A stretch of 15,836 nt of DNA, taken from Coemansia sp. RSA 1804 (taxonomy: Eukaryota; Kickxellomycota; Kickxellomycetes; Kickxellales; Kickxellaceae). The stretch covers positions 1 to 15,836 of the forward strand of contig JANBTH010000504.1 in the NCBI GenBank assembly GCA_027578815.1, in the 5' to 3' direction. A program made the position numbers and the translations under genes. Below the pieces are notes generated by a model that ran no database searches, was not told the origin of the DNA, and was given only the letters and a program-made list of their open reading frames with translations. Below are positions 6,676 through 15,394 of this stretch, one piece after another. Within the stretch, counting starts at the first letter, position 1. Each line of letters starts with the position of its first letter.

Positions 6676-8089
6676 CGAAGATGACACTGGTGGAATCACA
6701 CAGCTTGTTGATGGATTTGGCGATGCTGGCCACCGGCTGTTTCAGGCGCTATCGGGAAAATATTGTACGCAGCTACCGGAGGAACTAATGATCCACAGCA
6801 TTGTTCTTTCAGGACGCTCTGGGGTCGGGAAATCCCTGCTGCTTACAAAGCTTGCAAGGCATTTCAACTGCACTGTTGTCAAAGTACACATAGGAAGGCT
6901 TGTAGCCACCGGGAACCAGCACTTTTCGCTAAAGCACAAGTTGGACAGTGTGCCCAAGGACAAGCGCGTTCTTGTTTGGCTCAAGGATGTTGAGCTTTTC
7001 CGTGGACTATACGCTGGCGTGGTGGAATCGTTTATCAAGGACATAAAGGGTCTCCCTCTATGTGTTCTGGCAATGACCACACGCCATCCAAACCGTGTTC
7101 TAGAGTCAATTAGGGTTGTTTGTGACGACCATATTCGCCTGCTACCGCCTAGCAAAGACGAACGGCTCCACCTGTGCCAGTGGTTTACGCAAGACAAACT
7201 GCCATATCAGACGGTTGTTGACACAGTAGAGGTAACGCATGGCAAAACAGCAGCAGAGATATTCGCGGTGCTGCTGGATCTTCTTAAATCCAAAGCCGTT
7301 CATCAAGAAGATGCCGTTCAAAGCGACTCATCGGCCCTGCTGCACACCAAGGTGACTTGGAAGGACATTGGCGGTCTGGAAGATGTCATCAAGGAACTCC
7401 ACGAGTGTGTGGTCTGGCCTGTTATGAACAGAGAAAGGTTTTTGAGGCTCGGGATCAAGCCGACACGGGGGATCCTGCTCTATGGGCCCCCAGGAACCGG
7501 GAAGACGATGCTAGCAAAGGCAATTGCCACTGAGGTCTCGGCGAACTTTATCTCCGTAGCAATCCCAGACTTGATAAAGGGCGAGTTTGGCGAGTCCGAA
7601 AAAGCGCTAGCTGCAATATTTGAAAACGCAATGCGAAGCCCAAGCATACTGTTTCTTGACGAGATAGAGGCTATATTTGGCTCGCGCGAAAATGCTGGAC
7701 AGCTGGGTAAAAAGCTGATTTCGCAGCTTTTTCTGGAAATGGACAACATACCGAACGACTGCAGGCTCGTGGTCCTGGCCGCAACCAACGCACCGGACTT
7801 GATTGACGACTCGATCCAGCGGCCTGGACGGCTGGACAAGAGGATATTTATCCCGCCGCCTTCAGCAGATGGAAGGCTTGATATTCTGAAACGGAGTGCA
7901 CGCCATCTCTCTATTGAAGACGGCGACTGCGTTTTGCAGGATATGGCAAGCAATCCGATGAGTGGTGCAGAGATCAAGCTTCTCATCCGCGGCGCATGCT
8001 ATGTTGCAATACGAGACGGCAGGGAATGCCTCAAAAGAAGCGATTTCGAGACCGCTCTTTTGGAGAATAAGCGCGTATCTAGCATGTAG
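6635..8089 (+). CDS. AAA ATPase, Afg2/SPATA5L1 (AFG2B)-like, with a degenerate first module
   Basis: A 484-residue protein with two ATPase modules. The second (about 240-484) is complete: WKDIGGLED, Walker A GPPGTGKT at 284-291, Walker B ILFLDE at 338-343, sensor-1 Asn385, and RPGR with arginine-finger candidates Arg396 and Arg399, then RLDKRIFIPPP and GRLDILK, which match SPATA5L1-type second domains well. The first (about 52-215) keeps a P-loop, GRSGVGKS at 60-67, but its Walker B position reads VLVWLK with no Asp-Glu pair, and no RPGR arginine finger is visible. Type II AAA proteins of the Afg2 group are usually 700-800 residues with an N-terminal domain; here only about 50 residues precede the P-loop. 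Only 237 bases separate it from the decarboxylase stop, leaving no room for a missing N-domain exon. Known relatives remodel pre-60S ribosomal particles; that role is inferred. Other candidates are Pex1/Pex6 or Cdc48 relatives. Confidence 0.8.
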   Translation: MDNAGNIKDRQLGNEDDTGGITQLVDGFGDAGHRLFQALSGKYCTQLPEELMIHSIVLSGRSGVGKSLLLTKLARHFNCTVVKVHIGRLVATGNQHFSLKHKLDSVPKDKRVLVWLKDVELFRGLYAGVVESFIKDIKGLPLCVLAMTTRHPNRVLESIRVVCDDHIRLLPPSKDERLHLCQWFTQDKLPYQTVVDTVEVTHGKTAAEIFAVLLDLLKSKAVHQEDAVQSDSSALLHTKVTWKDIGGLEDVIKELHECVVWPVMNRERFLRLGIKPTRGILLYGPPGTGKTMLAKAIATEVSANFISVAIPDLIKGEFGESEKALAAIFENAMRSPSILFLDEIEAIFGSRENAGQLGKKLISQLFLEMDNIPNDCRLVVLAATNAPDLIDDSIQRPGRLDKRIFIPPPSADGRLDILKRSARHLSIEDGDCVLQDMASNPMSGAEIKLLIRGACYVAIRDGRECLKRSDFETALLENKRVSSM

Positions 8090-8165
8090 CTATACAGCGC
8101 TTTTTATCTTTTTGTATCGAGTAGAATGGTAGTTAATAGTGGTAATAGCACACTTTGCTTATTTG

Positions 8166-8171
8166 TTTATT
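8166..8171 (-). terminator. Possible polyadenylation signal of the cyclophilin gene
   Basis: AATAAA on the minus strand, 52 bases past the cyclophilin stop. It lies within the 133-base gap shared with the convergent AAA ATPase gene, so the two transcripts probably overlap at their 3' ends. Confidence 0.35.
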
Positions 8172-8222
8172 CTCCTGACTCGTGTTTAGATCTGTAATTA
8201 ACAACTATAACCCCCCTTTTTG

Positions 8223-8735
8223 CTACATCTCACCACATTCTGAAATAACAACGGGTAATGTTGGACGGTTGTTAACCCCCGTAGGAACATTCTCGATCTT
8301 TCGCAGCGTTAAAAGCCCATCAACAAGCTTACCAAAAACAACGTGCTTGCCATCCAGCCAGGGGGTTTCAGCCAGAGTAAGGAAAAACTGGCATCCGTTG
8401 GAGTCTGGCCCACTATTTGCCATCGACAAGTAGCCAGCGCCAGTGTGCTTGCAGTCAAAGTTCTCGTCTTCGAACTTCTCGCCGTATATCGACATACATC
8501 CCGTGCCATTTCCTTTCAGAAAATCACCACCCTGTGCCATAAACCCAGGGATTACGCGGTGAAATGATGAGTTCTTGTAACCCTGCGGAACGCCATTGAC
8601 CCTGAATTCTCCTGTGCACAGCTGACGAAAGTTCTCTGCGGTTCTGGGCGCTTTGTCTGCAAATAGCTCCATCTTTATGCGTCCAGCATCCTTTCCGCCG
8701 ATCTTAATATCGAAGAACACCACAGGGTTTGCCAT
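8223..8735 (-). CDS. PPIH: Cyclophilin H (spliceosomal peptidyl-prolyl cis-trans isomerase, PPIH type)
   Basis: A 170-residue single-domain cyclophilin that isomerises Xaa-Pro bonds. Active-site residues are all visible by alignment to cyclophilin A: Arg60 in SSFHRVI, Phe65/Met66/Gln68 in GFMAQGGDF, Trp126 in PWLDGKH and His131. The insert after CTGEF (RVNGVPQGYKNS), the NPVVFFDI start and the ending IENVPTG then LPVVISECGEM are hallmarks of the PPIH subgroup, which in animals binds the PRP4-PRP3 part of the U4/U6.U5 tri-snRNP. There is no signal peptide or extra domain, so a nuclear/cytosolic location is likely. The start ATG gives the family-typical N-terminus. The gene converges on the AAA ATPase gene and diverges from the SS18-like gene. 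Confidence 0.93.
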   Translation of the reverse strand: MANPVVFFDIKIGGKDAGRIKMELFADKAPRTAENFRQLCTGEFRVNGVPQGYKNSSFHRVIPGFMAQGGDFLKGNGTGCMSIYGEKFEDENFDCKHTGAGYLSMANSGPDSNGCQFFLTLAETPWLDGKHVVFGKLVDGLLTLRKIENVPTGVNNRPTLPVVISECGEM

Positions 8736-9241
8736 CGTTTCAGCTGGCTATATAATAGTGACAGTGTGGAAATAACTACAATATAAGAACCGGATAATAT
8801 AACTGTGTTGGGCTTTTCTGGACGGTTATTGGAATAGTAAATGTTGGCAACTCAGTTACCACATGTACCGGTGCTCACATTTTGTGATTAGTATGGGTAA
8901 ATAGCCAAACACATCTTTCCGCAAAGTTAACCTAGCAAGTGTCCAGCTCCTCTTGTACGTTTCCAGCAGTATTATAGCCCCAAACTTCAGATAGGGCTAT
9001 CAATAGCTGTATCTTCCTTTCAGTATTTTTTTAAAAATGGTTATAACAACTACATTCAACACATCCCATAAATAACCATTGATCCTTTATCGTTTACATA
9101 TTCCGCATAATCTGCCTCGCTGAACGAGCTGAACAGCAAAAAGATGATCCAGTGAAGCACAAACCGCGTACGTCTATTCTCTTCATTTCTACCGTCAATT
9201 CTCCAAGTTTATTGAATAGCGCGTATAAGACACCTTGCATA
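8736..9241. other. Divergent promoter region between the PPIH and SS18-like genes
   Basis: This 506-base AT-rich gap has no gene. It must carry the promoters of both flanking genes. TATATAAT (8749-8756) is only about 15 bases from the PPIH ATG and seems too close to act as a TATA box. CATAAATA near 9066-9073 is a weak candidate for the plus-strand gene. On the plus strand two short ORFs with good start contexts lie upstream of the SS18-like ATG: 9037-9075 (12 codons) and 9144-9155 (3 codons). Confidence 0.6.
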
Positions 9242-10060
9242 ATGAACCGTAATGTAAATAGTGACATTGGGCAGGAGAGCGACATTGATGTTATTTTAGA
9301 GGACGACGTCTCAGAAGCAAGCTGCAACGCCGACACAGGGACCGTTGATGAAGGGTCCAAGGAAAACGACGGGTCAGCCGAGCCCAATGATGCGACAAAG
9401 AAAGATGACAAAGGAAAAGACAGCAGCGGCAAAAAGTCGGGGCAGGCAGACGATGAGCCCAGCACACCCTATCTCCCGCGCCTCAAAACAAGCGTTATCC
9501 AGATGGTCCTGAACATCAATGCCGAGCTGATCAAGCTCTGCAAGGAGTACCAGAACAACAGCCTAATGGACGACCCCCAACTGATGATGTACCAGATGCG
9601 CTTGCAGGCGAATCTCGCATATCTGGCCAGTGTTGCCGACCACTACTTGGACCCAACGCGGTCGACACCAGACTTTGGCCCCTTGCCAAAACCCTCTCTT
9701 CCGAGCTGCCAGGGCTCTACAATTGCAGCAAAGCTAGCACATGCCCGCCAGGTGTATGTGATCTATGCCAGCGCGTGGGCCGACCAGCAAAAGGAGCTTT
9801 CGCGCAGGGCAAAAACCAAGCTTCGCGAGGACGAAAAAGCGATGTTTGCAAACAAGGACCGCGAGAATCTCCACGAACATGTTGAGCAGCTGCTGAAGAA
9901 GGGCCGGGTTGTTTACGGCAAGGCGGGTGACGAGCCAATCGATCCTGAATCGTACAAGCCGTTTCCGCCATTCACAATACCCAAAGAAACACAGCTCCCT
10001 CCTGGACTGCAAAGATGGGCCTTTGAAGGCAACATTGCTGTTCCAGATGACAGCATGTAG
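9242..10060 (+). CDS. SSXT/SS18-domain protein, probable SWI/SNF-associated subunit
   Basis: A 272-residue protein beginning at the first in-frame ATG (9242); the frame is open for another 30 codons upstream but has no ATG there. Residues 1-75 are acidic and low-complexity, ending in a Lys-rich patch. Residues about 82-135 match the SSXT (SYT N-terminal homology) helix pair: an IQMVL start, Asn-rich NINAELIKLCKEYQNN, then MYQMRLQANLAYLASVADHY. In animals (SS18), plants (GIF/AN3) and yeast (Snf11, distantly) this domain joins SWI/SNF-type remodelling complexes and coactivators. The rest (140-272) is not recognised; it has a probable charged helix at about 170-220 and a Pro-rich stretch near 235-258, and it lacks the Gln/Pro/Gly/Tyr-rich tail of animal SS18. 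Assignment rests on the roughly 50-residue core. Confidence 0.65.
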   Translation: MNRNVNSDIGQESDIDVILEDDVSEASCNADTGTVDEGSKENDGSAEPNDATKKDDKGKDSSGKKSGQADDEPSTPYLPRLKTSVIQMVLNINAELIKLCKEYQNNSLMDDPQLMMYQMRLQANLAYLASVADHYLDPTRSTPDFGPLPKPSLPSCQGSTIAAKLAHARQVYVIYASAWADQQKELSRRAKTKLREDEKAMFANKDRENLHEHVEQLLKKGRVVYGKAGDEPIDPESYKPFPPFTIPKETQLPPGLQRWAFEGNIAVPDDSM

Positions 10061-10087
10061 CAATGTTGAAGCCAGAGATGGTTGCCA

Positions 10088-10093
10088 AATAAA
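10088..10093 (+). terminator. Possible polyadenylation signal of the SS18-like gene
   Basis: AATAAA 28 bases after the TAG stop, in the 144-base gap shared with the convergent WDR24-like gene. Position is good; motif alone supports it. Confidence 0.4.
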
Positions 10094-10204
10094 TGATTGT
10101 ATTATTAAAAGACTATGAAAGACCATGTAGCGCTAAACGGCGTATCCAAGAAAAAAAGAAGGAAGAATGCCCAGCATTTCTCCTCTGAATTTATGCAGAA
10201 GCGG

Positions 10205-13200
10205 TCAGCTCGCCGACAGAATAGGCTGGCACACATGGCCGCACCCAGAAGGACAGTCGCCCTGCTTCATCTCCTCAAACCACTCTGCCATATGGTCTGC
10301 ATGCCCGCCATGGCCGCACCCTTGGCACCAGATAAAGCGCGCCGCCACCGGTTCCTGGCAGACGGCACAAGAGTTGGACTTGCGTTTGCATTCCATACAT
10401 TGGCTTAATCCAACCCCTGGCAGCTGCGCAAGCTGTGCGCCGCACTGGCTGCAATGCATCGTAATCGTGTTGTAATCCAGGATGAGCTCCCGCGCACTCT
10501 CAAAAGGAGAGACCAGGAGTATCTCCGTGGCTACCGCGTACTCTCTGTACGAGTCGAGCTGTTTGACATAGGCCCAGAACCACGTCTCGGCTACTTTCCA
10601 GTTTGGCAGGTTAATAAAGTTGCGCAAGAGCAGCGCCGCGGTGACTGCCGTCTGCACGTCGCCTATATCGGCATAGTACTGACAAGACTCGACCGCCATC
10701 CGCAGCTCCGTCTTGGTTGTTCTCTTTTGGGTCCCAATCTGGAGCTTGGTATCTAGAAGAATGCCAGTCTTATTTTTGCGGCTGTTTAGCGGTGCGTCAT
10801 CCTGCTCGGCCGTAATGCCAAGTCCAGGGTTACTGCTGTTCTTCGATGTGGTCGCGGTTTGACCTATCGCCAAGGTAGAACAGGCGGCGTTCTGGAGAGC
10901 CAATTTGCGGGTAGACCCATGCGCCAAGGTATCTTTGCTTATTGATACACCACTGCCGGTGCCTTTCAGATATCCGCCGGGACCAGTACTACGAAGCGCT
11001 GAGATTAGAGAAGAATCTGCCTGTAGCGCATTGTTGCCGTGGAACGTCTGGTGACTAATCTTTTGTAAGGGCGTTGTTGGCTCCGACGCAAAGACCAACG
11101 ACGAGCTGGGGATTGCGGTGTCTGTTGAGCGCAGAAATGGCGAAGGCAGACGACCATTGCGACCCACGGTCGCCGCTACTTGCTGAAGATTCGTATGCGA
11201 CATTGACATCTTCTTGCGCTCCAGCTTGGAACCAATGCCTAGGCCCCGCATGGACATGGACAAGCCCTGTCTGGTCGGCTCAAATTTCTGCAGAGAATTG
11301 GCACTGTCCAGGAGACCCTTATCGCTGACCAGCATGGAGGAGCCAAAGGCGCGCTGGTGGCGTAGCTGAGCAGAAAAGGCATCGGCCGGATTCTGGGGCA
11401 CTGCAGACGCGGATTCCAAAGCCGAGAGCTTCGAGTGCGGCTCATCGTCGCTGCTATTCACTTCGGGAAGAGAGTCAACAACCGACTTGGTAGCAAACAT
11501 GCCCGAGCTCGATCTGCTGGTTGCTGCCGAGTGGCCACCAATCCTCAACACAGCCGCCACGTCTCCACTCTCTTTTGCAGGCGTATTGACCTCCGACATT
11601 TCCACTTGCCCTTTAGAAGAGAATGAAGGAGAATCGGGGGAGGGAGCAGCGGTAGCAGCTGCCTTCTTCTGTCTTCGCAAGCGTCTCTTTGCGCGGTTGG
11701 ATGATCTGGATCCACGGCCATTCCCCAGTCTACGTCCCGCTTTCAAAGGCAGGGCATCTCCAAACGCAGCTGACAAAAGCTGCCAGAACCTCGACACGCC
11801 GGCAAACCCAACGGCAGCAGCGGCATCGGCGTTCTCCTGGCAGCACTCACGAAAGGCGTCCGAGTCGTAGCGATAGCGCTTTGCAAGTTCGCTGATGGCC
11901 ACCGACTTTACCTCTATCGAGGGATCAAGTTTGTGTTCGTCGACATAGGATTCGGGCAGACGCGCCTGAAACATTGCCATGTTCATGCCATCCCCAGAAC
12001 TCCCTGTGCTTTTACCGCTGTTTGGTGGTCCTCCGCTGGCACTGGCGCTGGCACCACGCTCGCTATGGTTGCTATGATGGCTAGAATCAACAGAAGGATG
12101 CTGGATCAGACCCAAGGATGGCCCGTGCGGATAAAGCGGCTTTGCGAGCTCAAAGCACCCGTTGTCTAGATAAGTAGACATACCCGAGGCAACGGCAACG
12201 TAGGAAGACAAGCTAAAGTCTGTGACTGTATTGCCAAGCAGACCACTTGTGTGTATCGAGTCACCATCCATGTCGCACTGGATGATGTTGCTGTCGCGGC
12301 CAACAGACCAAACCAGATCCTCATCGAACCAAGTAAAGCCCGTAATCTTTTCGCTGTGCTTGTCGTGGTAGAAGAGGCTGTGGTTGGGATTATGCATGTC
12401 CCAGACCTGTAAATGGTTCTCATTGACAAATGCACACGAGCTGATCTGCGTGTCATATCCGGGACGCCACTGGAGCCTGTGTACGTTGGCAAGCGTCTTT
12501 ATTGTGCAGTACGCTGTTCCCGAGTATCTCTTTGACGAAGAGCTTGACTTCATGTCCCAGACCTTGATCAGCGAGTCGGTGCCGCTGCTTGCAATAAACC
12601 GGCCATTAGAGTGCCACGCGATGCACTGGCCCGTGCTTGCCGAATGTGCAGAGAACCAGTCCAGAGGTTTGTTAGTCTTGCGGATGTCCCAGATGGAAAT
12701 CCGTCCTTCGTTGCTGATCGCCGCAATCATGTTTGAATCCAAGGGGTTGCAGTCAATATCATTTGGCGCCAATGACGCCGTTATGCGCAGCCCAGCAGCA
12801 CGATTCGGCGCACGAATGTCCCACCCGATAATGCTGCCGTCGCTGAAGGCGGAGTAAACAAAGTTTGGGTCGTCCGGTTTGTGTGCTAGACGGTTGACGG
12901 GCCGCGAAACCTCGTTATATTTGCGCAGCATCGATTCGCTCCAGCGCGTGGGATCCCAGACGCTGACTGTTCCGTCGTTGGACCCAGTGATTATATAGTC
13001 AGACGGCCGCCATATTACGTCCTTAAAATCCGTCGCCATGCTTCGTCTCCGACCGCTGCTGACATAGTTCTGCTGCGAGATCTTGTCTGGGCCCATATCA
13101 AATACAAAAAGCCCTTCGCGCCCAGCAACAGCAGCACGTGGCTCGTTGTATGGCCCCGCGGCAATTGCATTCCAGCGTCCAGAATAATGGAACTTGAGTG

Positions 13201-15394
13201 TGCGCTTCTTGCCTGAGCGCGGAATAAATGACCAAGGGCTGGCGGGCACCCTACCATCCAAAGAATCGTAAGGCTTGGCAGAAACGTTATTCAGCTTCAG
13301 TGGGTCGCTGCTATATCCGCCTGAATGAATGGAACCAATCTTTCCAGAGTCAGAGCCAGATGCCGCCTTCTTATTTGCACTAAGCATAGTGTCAGATCCG
13401 GTTGGAATTATGTGTGAGAGGATAGACGACTCGTCGATACTGATAGGCATGGCCCTTGTGCTTGCAGCGCTCGACCGGCGGTGATGTAAGAGATTTGTGC
13501 TCACTACGCTCTCCGATCCTCTTGCCAGTCTTTGTTGCTCTGCACTTGAAGACTCGGTGCGTATAGTAGAAGCGGTTGTGGCAACGCCAACCGAAGACGA
13601 TGGGTTACCACTGGCTCCGGATGACGCGGTTGCCATTCGTGCAGTGCGCGGAGTGGTCAAAGACGGCTGAATTCTGGTTCCCGTAACCATGCCTGCCACA
13701 GCGGTATCCGTGGCTGGCCGGTCTCCAGGCGGTGTATATAGCCAAGTACCCCGCGCGTGTCTGGCTTGTTGGGCTGCGCTCCGTGACTGTTGTGTTCCTT
13801 GGTAAATGTCTCTGCTCGACTCCCTCGTTGTTGGCCGCCCAGACTGCTTCATGCCATTTGTCATGTCCCAAGGCTCCTCGCTTGGGCTTCTTTCTGTCCG
13901 CATGTCATATACAGAGCCCTGGCTCTGACGCAACGACTGTTGTGTCGACTGATTACTCCCAGCCTGCGACATATATGTCCCTAGAATCTCCTGAGGGCCA
14001 CTCTGTGATATTACTTCTATCCGCTTGTCACTCTCATCAGATGACCGCAACGCGTGTCCCAGATCAGTTGTGCTCAATCGTGGGCGGTTGCCAAACACGC
14101 TCTGCGGCGGAGGCGGCCTTATAAGCGCACCCTTGTAGTCGCCAAGCCGAGATTCTCCACCACTGTCGCTGCGTTTTGTTTTACTGGCCTCGTTTTCCTG
14201 ATGACGCTCTGCCGACGTTGCACCCGTCACGCCGTCACCATTAGAGTTAATTCTGCCGCTTCCTTCGGGTGAAAACTGGCTTGCACCGCTGCTCTTCACA
14301 CTGCTTGCCGCGGATGTCTCTTTGTACAGTATTTTCGAAAGCTGGCCTCTCGGAACGGTGGTCATCTGCTCTACGGAGTGAATGGACGACTGTGGACTGT
14401 GTTTTATCTCCACTGTTTGAACAGTGCTACCCGAGGATGCGCTGTCCGTCTTTATCGGCCGAGAAGGACGAGATTCCAGAACATTGATCTGCTGCTTGTC
14501 TTCATGGCGTGCAAACGTTGTGTTGCTTGTCGAAATGCTAAAATGGGGTGTTGCTGCTGACAACGAAGGTTGAACATCTGGCGCCAGCGGTTGACCATTT
14601 TCGTTCGTAGAACCGTGAACACCGGTTGGGCTTAGTTTTCTGGTCCCAAGATGTTCGGGATCCAGCGTCCGACCACGTCGTCGATGAGCTGCGGACACAC
14701 TTGCATCAGAAGCAGCGTTTCTCGGCATTGTGGCAGTCCGAAACGCGCCAATCTCTGCCATGTTATGACCATTGTTTTCAGGAATGGCTCCAGCAGACAT
14801 GGACCCAACATTCGCAGAAGAAACATCATCTGCTGACAATATCTGACCATACTGATCTTTGTATGAAACATGCACACCCTGGCTTGAGCTTTTCGCGACG
14901 CTGAGTCCCTGGCGGTTGGGGCTCTGTCGATGGTGTGCGTTCCGCACAAATATGCCTCCAGCCCCACGCCCTCTTCCACGCCACGGCGATGCTGTGCGGC
15001 TACGTGGCCGCTGCAGGTTCATTTGCTGGGAAGAGCTGTAGTCGGCGTCTGTCGGAGACTCGCCAGGCTGACGGTGCCTCTGCTCTATAACTGTGCCCGC
15101 AGATATGGGCGATTTGATGTCATCGCTAACCGGTACGGCTTTATCGGGCGGTGCATCTGGCTTTGGAGAGGCGTTATAAGCAGCGTGCTCGCCTGCTTCC
15201 ACTGCCGACATACGCGCTTTTGCTTGTTTGGATTTTGAAGTAGACGCAACGACTGGCGCATTATCCTCTGCAGCGGAGCTATCTGGCAGCTCTGGGAGCG
15301 GCTCCAACGCAGGCTTCCCACTAGAGCTTATCTTTTTGTTGGCCTTTCCTGCATTCCGGCGATTACCGGAGCCGGAGGCCCTCTGTTGAGACAT
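10205..15394 (-). CDS. SEA2: WDR24/Sea2 (Rtc1) orthologue, SEA/GATOR2 complex WD40-RING subunit
   Basis: A 1729-residue protein in one ORF. Residues 1 to about 700 are Ser/Thr/Gln-rich and look disordered. A WD40 propeller covers about 710-1085, with clear blades such as IITGSNDGTVSVWD, VYSAFSDGSIIGWD, ISNEGRISIWD and IASSGTDSLIKVWD. A short helical motif follows (about 1172-1208, AFRECCQENADAAA), then a second disordered linker (about 1210-1555), a helical region (about 1559-1640), and a C-terminal Cys/His module with Cys at 1648, 1651, 1666, 1669, 1676, 1679, 1690 and 1693, the signature WCQGCGHGGH, and CPSGCGHVC (Cys1714, 1718, 1722). This order is that of WDR24/Sea2, which acts at the vacuole/lysosome in amino-acid signalling to TORC1. 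WDR59/Sea3 and MIOS/Sea4 share the finger, but blades and WCQGC fit WDR24 best. It is longer than yeast Sea2 (about 1340) because of the disordered parts. Confidence 0.92.
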   Translation of the reverse strand: MSQQRASGSGNRRNAGKANKKISSSGKPALEPLPELPDSSAAEDNAPVVASTSKSKQAKARMSAVEAGEHAAYNASPKPDAPPDKAVPVSDDIKSPISAGTVIEQRHRQPGESPTDADYSSSQQMNLQRPRSRTASPWRGRGRGAGGIFVRNAHHRQSPNRQGLSVAKSSSQGVHVSYKDQYGQILSADDVSSANVGSMSAGAIPENNGHNMAEIGAFRTATMPRNAASDASVSAAHRRRGRTLDPEHLGTRKLSPTGVHGSTNENGQPLAPDVQPSLSAATPHFSISTSNTTFARHEDKQQINVLESRPSRPIKTDSASSGSTVQTVEIKHSPQSSIHSVEQMTTVPRGQLSKILYKETSAASSVKSSGASQFSPEGSGRINSNGDGVTGATSAERHQENEASKTKRSDSGGESRLGDYKGALIRPPPPQSVFGNRPRLSTTDLGHALRSSDESDKRIEVISQSGPQEILGTYMSQAGSNQSTQQSLRQSQGSVYDMRTERSPSEEPWDMTNGMKQSGRPTTRESSRDIYQGTQQSRSAAQQARHARGTWLYTPPGDRPATDTAVAGMVTGTRIQPSLTTPRTARMATASSGASGNPSSSVGVATTASTIRTESSSAEQQRLARGSESVVSTNLLHHRRSSAASTRAMPISIDESSILSHIIPTGSDTMLSANKKAASGSDSGKIGSIHSGGYSSDPLKLNNVSAKPYDSLDGRVPASPWSFIPRSGKKRTLKFHYSGRWNAIAAGPYNEPRAAVAGREGLFVFDMGPDKISQQNYVSSGRRRSMATDFKDVIWRPSDYIITGSNDGTVSVWDPTRWSESMLRKYNEVSRPVNRLAHKPDDPNFVYSAFSDGSIIGWDIRAPNRAAGLRITASLAPNDIDCNPLDSNMIAAISNEGRISIWDIRKTNKPLDWFSAHSASTGQCIAWHSNGRFIASSGTDSLIKVWDMKSSSSSKRYSGTAYCTIKTLANVHRLQWRPGYDTQISSCAFVNENHLQVWDMHNPNHSLFYHDKHSEKITGFTWFDEDLVWSVGRDSNIIQCDMDGDSIHTSGLLGNTVTDFSLSSYVAVASGMSTYLDNGCFELAKPLYPHGPSLGLIQHPSVDSSHHSNHSERGASASASGGPPNSGKSTGSSGDGMNMAMFQARLPESYVDEHKLDPSIEVKSVAISELAKRYRYDSDAFRECCQENADAAAAVGFAGVSRFWQLLSAAFGDALPLKAGRRLGNGRGSRSSNRAKRRLRRQKKAAATAAPSPDSPSFSSKGQVEMSEVNTPAKESGDVAAVLRIGGHSAATSRSSSGMFATKSVVDSLPEVNSSDDEPHSKLSALESASAVPQNPADAFSAQLRHQRAFGSSMLVSDKGLLDSANSLQKFEPTRQGLSMSMRGLGIGSKLERKKMSMSHTNLQQVAATVGRNGRLPSPFLRSTDTAIPSSSLVFASEPTTPLQKISHQTFHGNNALQADSSLISALRSTGPGGYLKGTGSGVSISKDTLAHGSTRKLALQNAACSTLAIGQTATTSKNSSNPGLGITAEQDDAPLNSRKNKTGILLDTKLQIGTQKRTTKTELRMAVESCQYYADIGDVQTAVTAALLLRNFINLPNWKVAETWFWAYVKQLDSYREYAVATEILLVSPFESARELILDYNTITMHCSQCGAQLAQLPGVGLSQCMECKRKSNSCAVCQEPVAARFIWCQGCGHGGHADHMAEWFEEMKQGDCPSGCGHVCQPILSAS

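Noticed and set aside
8749..8756. TATATAAT as TATA box of the PPIH gene
   Set aside because: Only about 15 bases from the ATG, too close to leave a transcription start and leader.
9152..9241. 30-codon upstream extension of the SS18-like frame
   Set aside because: It would have to start on GTG; no ATG is in frame before 9242 and the extra residues look non-coding.
13732..14124. 130-codon plus-strand ORF opposite the WDR24 N-terminal region
   Set aside because: Antisense to the disordered Ser-rich part of a confident ORF; no domain.
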